Source: Candidatus Limosilactobacillus merdigallinarum
Lineage (GTDB): Bacteria > Bacillota > Bacilli > Lactobacillales > Lactobacillaceae
Length of the DNA stretch: 64,000 nt
Assembly (NCBI GenBank): GCA_019114515.1
Contig: DXFH01000011.1
Location: 1 to 64,000 of the forward strand
Direction: 5' to 3'
Shown here: piece by piece, positions 27,575-36,116 of the stretch
Position numbering within the stretch: position 1 is the first letter of the stretch
Layout of the letters: the number at the start of each line of letters is the position of its first letter
Made by a program: the position numbers and the translations under genes
The notes under the pieces: generated by a model
Told to the model about the DNA's origin: nothing
Databases searched by the model: none
The model's input: only the letters and a program-made list of their open reading frames with translations

Positions 27575-29092
27575 TTATTTCTGGGATGTGGCTGGTAAAA
27601 TTGTCCGCCATTCAGCCATTGTCTGATCATCACTAATATCTGCCCAATGATCGTATGCACCAGCACTCAGACGGTCTTGCAGGTCACTATCCGTTAAAAT
27701 CTTAACTGCCTGTCGTGCGAGCTTATCTTCATCATTAACGTGCACAAGGTAGCCGTTAACGTCATTTTCAACCAATTCGGCCGGTCCATACTGATAATCA
27801 AAGCTGACCACTGGTACTCCATGACTTAATGCTTCTGCCATTGCTAGTGGCTGAACATCGCTAGCAGAAGCGTCCATTAACAAACCTGCCTGGTCATAAG
27901 CAAGGTCAACATCGGGCTGATAGCCAGCAAAGTTAATTACCCCTGCTAAGCCGAGCTGCTGTTGCAAGTTTTGGTATGACTGTACTTCTTGTTGATCACC
28001 ATAGCCATAAATCGTTAAGGTAGCATCCTGAACCCGGTTATGAACCTGTTGGAAAGCTCGTAATAAGCGGTCAATCTGTTTGTCGCCACCCAGACGACCA
28101 ACATAAATCACATGGTGGCGGTCACGGTCATCCATTGCAACGTGCTGACGGTCAGTCGGTACTGGACTGCCACTGATCACCGTAATCGGCGCGTGCTTCT
28201 TTCCTAACCGCTGCTCAAGGTTTTCTTTTTGGGCAGCTGTCATCGTAATAATGCCTGCCCAATCCTTAGCATGGTTAACTAAAGCATTCTGGATCATTGC
28301 GTTAAATGGTCCCTTCTTCAAGTCATTGCCGCCGTTAACTTCCGGAATCGCCATCCATAAGTAGCGCTGGACCTTAGAAGCCATGTTCAGAACCGGATTA
28401 ATGGCAATTGCCGGCCGGTCAGCAATAAACACATTGTTGTCGCCATGAGCATGGTTCAATTCGTCTAGGAAGAAGGTAAATAGGTCATCCTGGCTGTCAA
28501 AACACCATTGATGACCACGGTAATTTGGTAATACCCAGCGAGAGTTAATCGGCGTGTTTTGCACTGACTTCACATAATAACTCTCCAAATAAATTGAGCC
28601 GTCTGGACGATGGTAGCTTTCATAAAACTTATTGCCATCCAAGCCAAAGGTCTCCATCTTAGACATGAAGCCGCGGCAATCGTAGACCTTGCGTAAGGTT
28701 AAGTTGCCAGCGTCGTCAAAATAATCAACGTGATCCACTAGGGCTACTTCGCCGCCGATAAAATGCACTTCAGCTACTAAGCGATCCCCATTTTTAACTT
28801 CACGGAAGTTATTGCCGCTGCTGACTTGATATTCGTTAGAAAAATGCAAATCTTCAACGTGGCACTTGTGAACCGGATAATCGGTGGCCCCTGCGAAAAA
28901 GTCAAACATGTCAATGACTGAATCACGTGCCACACCGAAACGCTTTAAGTTCTGATCCAAAAGCGGCAAGTAGTCCCTTAAAACTAAGGAAGCGGGTGCG
29001 TCAAACTGCTTAAACAGCTTGAGGCGCTTCATTTCGGCATGTTCAATGCTGGAATTATTCGTCAATAAATATTGGTTTACAAAAAAGATCAT
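27575..29092 (-). CDS. TagE-like glycosyltransferase, second of a pair
   Basis: The 505-residue GT4-type retaining glycosyltransferase resembles poly(glycerol-phosphate) alpha-glucosyltransferases (TagE) that decorate teichoic acids in the cytoplasm. An N-terminal family-specific domain (MIFFVNQYLLTNNSSIEHA) precedes the GT-B core. The core has VIYVGRLGGDKQIDRLLRA and the C-terminal donor-site ALSHGVPVVSFDYQYGP, with its E(x7)E-type region altered to PLAMAEALSHG. The ATG at 29092 overlaps the stop of the upstream paralogue by four bases (ATGA), so translation is probably coupled to it. If the upstream gene is out of frame, expression of this gene may also fall. Confidence 0.85.
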   Translation of the reverse strand: MIFFVNQYLLTNNSSIEHAEMKRLKLFKQFDAPASLVLRDYLPLLDQNLKRFGVARDSVIDMFDFFAGATDYPVHKCHVEDLHFSNEYQVSSGNNFREVKNGDRLVAEVHFIGGEVALVDHVDYFDDAGNLTLRKVYDCRGFMSKMETFGLDGNKFYESYHRPDGSIYLESYYVKSVQNTPINSRWVLPNYRGHQWCFDSQDDLFTFFLDELNHAHGDNNVFIADRPAIAINPVLNMASKVQRYLWMAIPEVNGGNDLKKGPFNAMIQNALVNHAKDWAGIITMTAAQKENLEQRLGKKHAPITVISGSPVPTDRQHVAMDDRDRHHVIYVGRLGGDKQIDRLLRAFQQVHNRVQDATLTIYGYGDQQEVQSYQNLQQQLGLAGVINFAGYQPDVDLAYDQAGLLMDASASDVQPLAMAEALSHGVPVVSFDYQYGPAELVENDVNGYLVHVNDEDKLARQAVKILTDSDLQDRLSAGAYDHWADISDDQTMAEWRTILPATSQK

Positions 29093-30619
29093 GCTTTCTG
29101 CCACTTCCTTACATCTTCAATTACTTGTTCCCATAGGCCCATTACTGCATCTTCGGAATAACGCTGGCTATCTTGATAAGCAAATGCGCTCATCTTAGCC
29201 AACCGGTCTTGGTCATTTAAGAGGGAAATGATTGCTTGTTTCAAGCCTTCAAGATCGCCATTTTGTGTCAAAATACCACTCTTTTGATCAACAATGACAT
29301 CCCGCGGGCCATATTTAATGTCGTTAGCGATTGCCGGCAAACCATGTGAAATAGCTTCTACTAATACTAATGGTAACCCTTCTGCACGACTCGGCAAGAC
29401 CATTAATTGAGCATGATCTTCCACTTTAGCGATATTTTCACTATAACCTTTCATCGTAACTGACTTGCCAATGCCCTCGTCCTTGATGATTTGCTTGAGC
29501 TTCTTATCGAAATTATCGTTAGCATAGCCCCACAGTTCTAGTTTGGCATCCGGCACTGCCTTTAAGACATCTGGCCATACCTTCAATAATTGGTCCTGCT
29601 GCTTTTCTGGCGAAAGACGGGCAATTGTTACTACCAAATCCTTTTGCCGCTTATCGAACGGAATATGCGGCGCATTTAGCTGCTCATCCGGCACAATTGG
29701 ACCCGGAATACGGTAGAATTTAAAATCTGGCCACCGTTTTTCTAGGTCTCCCAACTGATACTCGGTTAATGAAATAACCCCATCCCAATCGTTGATATTG
29801 TTCAATGCCCAAGTGTAATTGAAATTCAACGTGGAATGCATGATGTCGTCTGGATCATTTAAGTGCGCATTATGCAACTGTAACAACCGGAATACCCGAT
29901 GTTTCATGTTCATAACGGCCCAGCCAACTTCGAAGCTCCGGTCGATGATTAAGCCTACCGGTTCACCGTTCGTGTAACGTTTATCTTGAACTAATTCATC
30001 ATAGAAGAAACGGGTTAATTCGGCGAAGTTCGGAAACTGATAATCATGACCCTTGTAATTAAAGAGGTGGTAGCTGGTCTGCTGCTTACCCCGCATGTTC
30101 TTGTGGTTAGTTAACTGCATAGCCAGGCTGCCATCCGGACGGAAGTAATTCTGCGTGTTGATATTGCCGTCCCAGTCATAAATTTGATCCACTGACAAGA
30201 AGCCACGGTGATCATACCAAGAAACTTTGATCAGCTTACCGTAACGATCAAAAAATTGCTCATTCATCACGTGGTGGTCAGCCGCGCGCCGGACATATAC
30301 CATCCGTTCTTTACCTTGGTAGAAATTATAGCTGTCACCGTTACTTTTACGCTTCCATTGCGGGTCGAGGTGTAAATCTTTAATGGTGACTTTGTGGTCT
30401 TTAACATTCACCGCATCCTGAAAATAGTCAAATAGATTCACAAAGTCCTCGTCCTTGATTCCTGCAGCACGGGTAACCGTATGCAATTCATTTGAATATT
30501 GTCGTGTGACGATTTTGGCGGACTGATTATGTCTCCGGAACAAACGCAAACGTTCGACCTGAGCATGTTCAATTCCCGACATATTAGTTTGAATATTATC
30601 GTTTAAGAAAAAAAAGCAT
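29089..30619 (-). CDS. TagE-like glycosyltransferase, first of pair; start out of frame at a T8 tract
   Basis: Paralogue of the following gene (GT4, TagE-like, about 510 residues) with LVVTIARLSPEKQQDQLLKV and SRAEGLPLVLVEAISHGLP. The only start with a ribosome site is ATG 30619 (AAGGATGG, 5-8 nt). From it the reading is MLFFLKR and then a stop, because the next codons contain eight T. With seven T the protein would begin MLFFLNDNIQTNMSGIEHA, matching the paralogue start MIFFVNQYLLTNNSSIEHA residue for residue. In the sequenced state the first in-frame ATG is 30582, without a ribosome site. The gene is therefore probably OFF, by phase variation, or rescued by slippage. A sequencing error in the homopolymer is the alternative. 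Confidence 0.82.
30608..30615. repeat. Homopolymer T8 (minus strand) at codons 2-4: candidate phase switch
   Basis: Eight consecutive T follow ATGC at the start of the TagE-like gene. Loss of one T restores a family-conserved N-terminus in frame with the strong ribosome site. Confidence 0.8.
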
Positions 30620-30743
30620 TTTTTCCATCCTTATTTTGATACTTCAACAATGAGTTTAACACGAGAAGTGACAGAATACTGGCCAAGTTTCACCTTAACA
30701 GTTAAACTAGGGGATATGATATTTTTAATTGGGAGGTGCCGAT

Positions 30744-31142
30744 TTGCAAAATCCATTTGGCAATAACAACAATCGGAATAATAACGACTTGCTGAATAAC
30801 TTGCCGATCCCACCGAATTATGCCAAAGTTGTCAATGATGATGGAAACATCCGCATCTCTAAGGTTGGTATTTCCTGGACGACTTTTTGGTTTGGTCCTC
30901 TGCCGGCTTTGTTCCGTGGCGACTATTATAACTTTTGGCTGATGTTGGTCTTAGACGCTGACTATACGTTAGTGGGTCTCGTTTTCCACCTGAGTTGGTT
31001 CTTTGCCTTCCCATGGCCTACTTTTGTCTTCGCCTTTTTCTACAACATGATGTATTTCCGTCACTCATTTAACATTGGTTACCGGCCAGCGGATCAGCAT
31101 TCACGGGATTTGCTTATTCGAAGTCGTTACTTAAAGGAATAA
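30744..31142 (+). CDS. Small membrane protein, DUF2628-like
   Basis: The protein of 132 residues has an Asn-rich hydrophilic head (NNNNRNNND) and the motif ISKVGISWTTFWFGPLPALFRGDYYNFW. This motif marks a family of small uncharacterised membrane proteins with a FGPxPxLxRGDxKxF pattern. Two to three hydrophobic segments follow, ending in RHSFNIGYRPAD. The start is TTG 30744 with GGGAGG 7 nt upstream; an upstream TTG at 30729 would leave no ribosome site. It is divergent from the glycosyltransferase pair. No function can be assigned. Confidence 0.8.
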   Translation: MQNPFGNNNNRNNNDLLNNLPIPPNYAKVVNDDGNIRISKVGISWTTFWFGPLPALFRGDYYNFWLMLVLDADYTLVGLVFHLSWFFAFPWPTFVFAFFYNMMYFRHSFNIGYRPADQHSRDLLIRSRYLKE

Positions 31143-31190
31143 GTTGTTAAATAAACATATTTATATATTTCAGGTTTAACTTAATATAAA

Positions 31191-31232
31191 GAAAAAACTG
31201 CAGCAAGTGATTACTTGTTGCAGTTTTTTTGT
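31191..31232. terminator. Bidirectional terminator
   Basis: AAAAAACTGCAGCAAGT, a 4-nt loop and the complement ending TTTTTTT form a strong hairpin between the DUF gene (plus) and the copper ATPase side (minus). Confidence 0.88.
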
Positions 31233-31239
31233 AACCAAT

Positions 31240-31329
31240 TGTAACCGGGTACTAAAGCATATATAGCCGGGTTACCTTTTCATGTTAACCGCTTTACAGA
31301 TATAAATCAATACAATTTAGAAAGCGGTT
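31240..31329. promoter_or_regulatory. Orphan regulatory patch: two CCGG motifs and a 9-bp inverted repeat
   Basis: TGTAACCGGGTACT (31240-31253) and TATAGCCGGGTTAC (31262-31275) resemble the motif found in front of racD and aspD. They are followed by AACCGCTTT (31287-31295) and its complement AAAGCGGTT (31321-31329). No gene starts downstream on either strand before the converging gene ends, so this may be a leftover promoter or a short RNA. Confidence 0.4.
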
Positions 31330-31348
31330 TCAACTAAGCGCCCCAATT

Positions 31349-33280
31349 CTAAACAGTGGCAACATCACCAGCAATTTTGGTCTTTCTCAGCAATAGTGAA
31401 GAGGTCACCACTGAAACTGAACTAAAGGCCATCGCTAAGCCAGCGAGTTCCGGACTGAAGGTCAGACCAATAGTGGCAAACACTCCCGCTGCGATCGGAA
31501 TGCCAATCACGTTGTAGATTAACGCCCAGAATAGGTTCAGCCGGATGCGGTTAAAGGTCTTTTGACTGATCTCTAAGGCCCGGACAACACCCATCAAGTC
31601 GTTTTGTACTAATACCATATCACCAGATACAACCGCGATATCAGTACCGCCGCCCATCGCAATACCGACATCTGCCATTGTCAATGCGGGAGCATCATTA
31701 ATCCCGTCACCAACGAAAGCTACTAAACCATCCTGTTGCAGAGCAGCCACTCGATCTGCCTTTTCACTTGGCAATACGCTTGCAAATACTTCATCAATAC
31801 CAACCTGTTTGCCGACAGCTTGAGCTACGTCTGCGTTATCGCCGGTAATCATAACCGTCTTCAAGCCACGATCCTTCAATAACTGGATTGCCCGTCGTGC
31901 ATTTTCCTTTGGCTGGTCCTGCATGGCCACCATCCCGATTACTTGTTGGTCCTGACCAACTAAGACAACTGTCTGGCCGGCCTTGCGCAATTCATCAAAC
32001 TGTGACTGATCGTTTGCAGATAAAGTGTTGTCTTTCATCATCCGTTCATTGCCAACCCAGATTTGGTGACCATCATATTGTGCCTTAACCCCAGCAGCAG
32101 TCACTGCCTGAAAGTCATCGACATCTAAGAAAGACACCTTTTGTTCTTTGGCAGCCTGCATAATGGCTACGGCTAGCGGGTGTTCTGATTCAGCTTCCAA
32201 ACTGGCAGCAATCTGCAAAACAGTTGCTTGATCACCAACAATTTTAGTAACTGTTGGGTGTCCCTGGGTAATCGTTCCCGTCTTATCAAAGACAACGGTG
32301 TGCAGTTTGTGGACTGCTTCCAGTGCCGCACCGTCCTTAATGAGCACGCCCATCTTAGCAGCACGACCGGTACCAACCATTAAAGCAGTTGGCGTAGCTA
32401 GTCCTAACGCACATGGGCAGGCAATCACAACAACGGCGACAGAAAACAGCAGGGCCTGGACAACGTTAATGTCTAAGAAAACGTACCAAACGACAAAGGT
32501 CAAAATGGCAATAATTAAGACGGTCGGCACAAAGATTCCCGCAATTTGATCGGTTAAGTTTTGAATCGGAGCATGACTGGTTTGTGCCTTCTTAACCATG
32601 GTAACAATTTGGGCAAGCATTGTATCTTGGCCGATTTTACTGGTCTTTACGACAATCGCACCCGTTTGGTTAATCGTGACACCGACAACACTGTCACCCT
32701 TTTGCTTCGTTACTGGCATACTTTCACCAGTAATCATTGATTCGTTAACCGTTGTTTGGCCTTCTACCACCACACCGTCAACGGGCACCTTTGCACCAGG
32801 CTTAACTTGAACCAAATCGCCCACTTTTACTTGGTCTAATGGTAATTGCTGCCATTGACCATCACGCTTCACCGTTGCGTCCTTAACCTGCAAGTCGGCT
32901 AGCTTTTCCAGTGCGTCAGCTGCATGAGCGTGCATCCGCTCTTCCATTGCGTCACCGAGCAGGACAAATACAGCGACAAAAGCAGCACTTTCAAAGTAAA
33001 CTGGACGGTTGGTCGTCATTGCAAAAACACTGTACGTATAGGCAATAATAGTGCCTAAAGCAACTAATGTGTTCATGTTAGCTTGGTGGTGAGTAAAAGC
33101 AGCCCAGGCGCTTACCCAGTATGGCCAAGCTGCAATTGCCATAATTAACGTAGTCGTTGCAAAGGCAATCGGTACATTGTAAGGCATTTGCCAAGCAAAC
33201 GGCATTGCCAGCATCTGTACCAGCATCGGAATCGCCAGAATAAACGAAATCCAGAACCTCTTCAGTGCACTCATTCTCAT
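31349..33280 (-). CDS. copA: Copper-exporting P1B-type ATPase
   Basis: Pumps Cu(I) out of the cytoplasm. The 643-residue protein has the CPC metal motif in ACPCALG, phosphorylation site DKTGT, SEHPLA and GDGINDAPAL. The C-terminal helices have YN (LIYNVIG) and MxFSS (MAFSSVSVV), the pattern of Cu(I) pumps. It has no N-terminal heavy-metal-associated domain and begins directly with membrane helices. Its ATG overlaps the stop of the cupredoxin gene (TAATG), so the two form a coupled operon under two cop boxes. Confidence 0.93.
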   Translation of the reverse strand: MRMSALKRFWISFILAIPMLVQMLAMPFAWQMPYNVPIAFATTTLIMAIAAWPYWVSAWAAFTHHQANMNTLVALGTIIAYTYSVFAMTTNRPVYFESAAFVAVFVLLGDAMEERMHAHAADALEKLADLQVKDATVKRDGQWQQLPLDQVKVGDLVQVKPGAKVPVDGVVVEGQTTVNESMITGESMPVTKQKGDSVVGVTINQTGAIVVKTSKIGQDTMLAQIVTMVKKAQTSHAPIQNLTDQIAGIFVPTVLIIAILTFVVWYVFLDINVVQALLFSVAVVVIACPCALGLATPTALMVGTGRAAKMGVLIKDGAALEAVHKLHTVVFDKTGTITQGHPTVTKIVGDQATVLQIAASLEAESEHPLAVAIMQAAKEQKVSFLDVDDFQAVTAAGVKAQYDGHQIWVGNERMMKDNTLSANDQSQFDELRKAGQTVVLVGQDQQVIGMVAMQDQPKENARRAIQLLKDRGLKTVMITGDNADVAQAVGKQVGIDEVFASVLPSEKADRVAALQQDGLVAFVGDGINDAPALTMADVGIAMGGGTDIAVVSGDMVLVQNDLMGVVRALEISQKTFNRIRLNLFWALIYNVIGIPIAAGVFATIGLTFSPELAGLAMAFSSVSVVTSSLLLRKTKIAGDVATV

Positions 33281-33648
33281 TACTTAACAACTACCTTTCC
33301 ATGGAACATGTTCATACCACAAGCAAAGTCGTATTCACCGGCCTTGTCCGTTGGAATCTCAACCGTTGTTTCAGGAGTCTTCGTCAGGTCCTTATCAACT
33401 CCTAATTTGTCAAAGACAACATGTGACAGACATGCAGTGGAGTCCTTCATCTGGAAGTTGATTTTGCCAGGAACACCCTTCTTTAAAACGACCGTCTGTG
33501 GACTGTAGCCGCCCTTAACAACAACGTTTGCCGTCTGTCCTTCTTTGTTAACATGAGCTTCTGCTGTTGATACCTTGTGGGGAGCCAAGAACCAATTGCC
33601 AACAAATGCAATCGCAAACAAAGTAATAATCAATACCGTAATCTTCAT
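33280..33648 (-). CDS. Membrane-anchored cupredoxin-like copper protein
   Basis: The 122-residue protein has one N-terminal hydrophobic helix (VLIITLFAIAFVGNWFLA) and a cupredoxin-type domain facing outward. Candidate copper ligands are Cys in STACLSHVV and Cys/Met/Met/His in FACGMNMFHG. It may deliver or sequester copper at the membrane beside the ATPase, taking the place of a soluble CopZ. I choose ATG 33648; a GTG at 33660 overlaps the presumed ribosome site. Confidence 0.85.
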   Translation of the reverse strand: MKITVLIITLFAIAFVGNWFLAPHKVSTAEAHVNKEGQTANVVVKGGYSPQTVVLKKGVPGKINFQMKDSTACLSHVVFDKLGVDKDLTKTPETTVEIPTDKAGEYDFACGMNMFHGKVVVK

Positions 33649-33678
33649 AATCAATTCCACCCTTTTTCTTTTCTAGTT

Positions 33679-33688
33679 TACAACTGTA
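33679..33688. promoter_or_regulatory. cop box 1 (CopY-type operator)
   Basis: TACAACTGTA matches the KACANNTGTA consensus of CopY/CopR repressors and lies just downstream of the -10 of the copper operon promoter. Confidence 0.75.
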
Positions 33689-33700
33689 ATTCCGATTATT

Positions 33701-33728
33701 ATTATAGCCTTTCGTTTACATTTGTCAA
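33701..33728 (-). promoter_or_regulatory. Copper operon promoter
   Basis: Perfect TTGACA (33728-33723) and TATAAT (33706-33701) on the minus strand with a 16-bp spacer, bracketed by two cop boxes. Confidence 0.85.
33717..33726. promoter_or_regulatory. cop box 2 (CopY-type operator)
   Basis: Read on the minus strand, GACAAATGTA matches KACANNTGTA and overlaps the -35. With cop box 1 it forms the paired operator known for CopY-type repressors. No copY gene is in the window. Confidence 0.75.
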
Positions 33729-33738
33729 CAAAGAATAC

Positions 33739-33782
33739 AAAAAAGCTTCAACCCTCGGAATATCCAAAGGTTAAAGCTTTTT
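33739..33782 (-). terminator. Terminator of the pyrR-pyrE-like transcript
   Basis: AAAAAAGCTT-AACC arms pair with GGTT-AAGCTTTTTT around a roughly 16-nt loop, beginning 35 bp after the pyrE-like stop. Confidence 0.8.
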
Positions 33783-33816
33783 TAGTGTATTTTAATCAAT
33801 GTTTCTCGTGAAACAA

Positions 33817-34443
33817 TTAGTGTTCTTCTGCCCACTTACGCGGATCTTTGTGCCAAGCTTGCAGTGACGCTAATTGTTCATCATCAATGTAGTTATGATG
33901 ACTGGCCATTTCCAATAGTGCAGTTAAAGTCGTAACGGTGTAGTAAGGAATCCCCGTACCCTTAAATTGCTTATCCAATTCTGCTAATTCATCATCAAAG
34001 ACTGCAACCACACCAGCAACAATGCCACCAGCGTTTTGGATTACTTTAATGGCCTTCATTGCAGTAACCCCAGTTGCCAGGTTATCAACGACCAGGACCA
34101 CTCGTTGACCCTTTTCCAAAACACCCGCAATTTGGGAGCCGTCTGCTTGCAAGTCAACATAAATCATGCTCTTCTGCAACCGTTCCGCAACGTATGCTGC
34201 ATGTGGAATTCCGGAAATAGCTAATCCTGCAATCACATCAACATCATCTAAATGATGCTTGATTTGTTCCGTTAGGCCTACACTGATGTTGCGCCGCACG
34301 TATGGATAAGAGATAGTGTAGCGACTATCCGTGTTCAATGGCGTTTTCATTCCGTTAGGCCAAACAAAGGGATGGTCTGGCCGCAGAGTAACGGCATGAA
34401 TATCTAACAAGTTCTTTGCCACAATTTCGCGTTGTCCAAGCAT
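33817..34443 (-). CDS. Orotate phosphoribosyltransferase-like protein with degenerate active site
   Basis: The 208-residue protein aligns end to end with PyrE: VTLRPDHPFVWPNGMKTP, LTISYP-like YTISYPYVR, and GLAISGIPHAAYVAERL. The mobile catalytic loop of PyrE (YVRSKAKGHG-like, with Arg, two Lys and His) is shortened here to YVDLQADGSQ (residues 95-104), losing all four. The PRPP motif normally reads VVVxEDxxTTG; here it is VVLVVDNLATG (115-125), with the first acidic residue replaced by valine. It follows pyrR by 12 bp and shares its attenuator, so it is tied to pyrimidine control. Activity as a true OPRT is doubtful. Confidence 0.75.
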   Translation of the reverse strand: MLGQREIVAKNLLDIHAVTLRPDHPFVWPNGMKTPLNTDSRYTISYPYVRRNISVGLTEQIKHHLDDVDVIAGLAISGIPHAAYVAERLQKSMIYVDLQADGSQIAGVLEKGQRVVLVVDNLATGVTAMKAIKVIQNAGGIVAGVVAVFDDELAELDKQFKGTGIPYYTVTTLTALLEMASHHNYIDDEQLASLQAWHKDPRKWAEEH

Positions 34444-34455
34444 AATTTAATCCTC

Positions 34456-35010
<555 letters not shown>

Positions 35011-35012
35011 TT

Positions 35013-35090
35013 AAAAAACAAACGCTCTTGGAAAGAGTCCAAGGGCGTTTAGCATCATTTATGCCGATCCTTTAAGACCTCTCCGTGCCT
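35013..35090 (-). promoter_or_regulatory. PyrR-dependent attenuator leader
   Basis: The minus-strand leader contains a PyrR-binding-loop-like CACGGAGAGGTCT (35089-35077 region) followed by a terminator hairpin. The hairpin has AAACGCcCTTGGA and TCCAAGaGCGTTT arms, ending in T6 (35013-35050). Confidence 0.85.
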
Positions 35091-35111
35091 CTTAAAAGGT
35101 TTATTAAAATA

Positions 35112-35159
35112 AGTTTAATCGTCCGCAACTTGAGTGTCAACTAAGGCTCAGCGTATAAT
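35112..35159. promoter_or_regulatory. Overlapping divergent promoters of pyrR and the HAD gene
   Basis: Minus strand: TTGACA (35140-35135) and TAAACT (35117-35112), 17-bp spacer, for pyrR. Plus strand: TTGAGT (35130-35135) and TATAAT (35154-35159), 18-bp spacer, for the HAD phosphatase. The two -35 boxes share a base, so polymerases may exclude each other. Confidence 0.7.
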
Positions 35160-35190
35160 CATAACAATCTTTTAAAAGGGTGAAAATACG

Positions 35191-35826
35191 ATGCAAAATT
35201 TCTTATTCGACTTTGATGGAACGCTTGCCAACTCCGGTCCCACTGTTACGATGGCGGCCCAGGAAGCATTTAAAGCTTGTAATCTGAGAATACCAACTGA
35301 TCAAGAAATCTTAGATCACATGGGCTTGACAATCGAAAAATTCTTTCCCCAATTAGCGCCAACGGCTTCTGCGCAAACAATGCAGAAAGTTTATCAGGAA
35401 TTTCGCCACTTTGCTGATGGCACTGCGCGCCTAAGAACGCAATTGTTCCCGGGAGTTAAGGACACATTGGCCCATTTATTCACGGAACATAAGCAGCTCT
35501 TTATTGTATCCAGTAATTTATCTGTTAACATCTTAAACCACCTTCATCGTTTCGGGATCACTGATGAGTTTGTCCAAGTCATCGGTTCTGACATGGTTGC
35601 TAACCCTAAACCAGCACCCGACGCGGTTAATCAAGTGGTAAACAATTACCAGCTGGACCCTCACGAAACCATCGTCATTGGTGACGCTCGGTATGATTTA
35701 CAGATGGGGCAGGCTGCTGGCGTAAAGACCGGTGGTGCCACTTGGGGTGCCTTTAATGTCCAATCATTACGTGCTGAGCATCCTGATTACCTCCTCAAGC
35801 AGCCTAAGGAACTTCTCAAAATATAG
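35191..35826 (+). CDS. HAD-family phosphatase
   Basis: The 211-residue cytoplasmic hydrolase of HAD subfamily IA (phosphoglycolate phosphatase-like) has motif I FDFDGTLAN (catalytic Asp residues 7 and 9), a helical cap, motif II IVSSN, the lysine of NPKPAPD and motif IV VIGDARYDLQMG. Substrate is unknown. It is divergent from pyrR. Confidence 0.85.
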   Translation: MQNFLFDFDGTLANSGPTVTMAAQEAFKACNLRIPTDQEILDHMGLTIEKFFPQLAPTASAQTMQKVYQEFRHFADGTARLRTQLFPGVKDTLAHLFTEHKQLFIVSSNLSVNILNHLHRFGITDEFVQVIGSDMVANPKPAPDAVNQVVNNYQLDPHETIVIGDARYDLQMGQAAGVKTGGATWGAFNVQSLRAEHPDYLLKQPKELLKI

Positions 35827-36063
35827 AATTATAAAATAGGTGACTTTGTGTTATACAAATTACCGATATTCTGAAAAAATCATTTATTTATTTGTGATAA
35901 ATAATGTCTATTTAACAGCAATTCTTTGGTCTATAAAGGTTTATTTGACAAAATAAATCAACTTAAGTGCCTATTATTTTACCCTCTATCTTACTTGTGC
36001 AATATCCTTATTACTTAATTAGTTATAGGTCGAAAAAGTATATCATCTATGTTATTATTTACC
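35827..36063. other. AT-rich intergenic region
   Basis: No gene is visible between the HAD phosphatase and the racD promoter. I see no convincing terminator for the HAD gene here. Confidence 0.5.
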
Positions 36064-36088
36064 TGTAGCCGGTTACATGTTTTACAAT
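36058..36088 (+). promoter_or_regulatory. racD promoter with TGTAGCCGGTTACA element in the spacer
   Basis: A near-palindrome TGTAGCCGGTTACA (36064-36077) lies between a -35-like TTTACC (36058-36063) and TACAAT (36083-36088). The spacer would be 19 bp, the geometry favoured by MerR-type activators. A closely related sequence lies in front of aspD. Confidence 0.55.
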
Positions 36089-36116
36089 CTTGTACTCTGT
36101 TTTAGGAGGTTAAATT

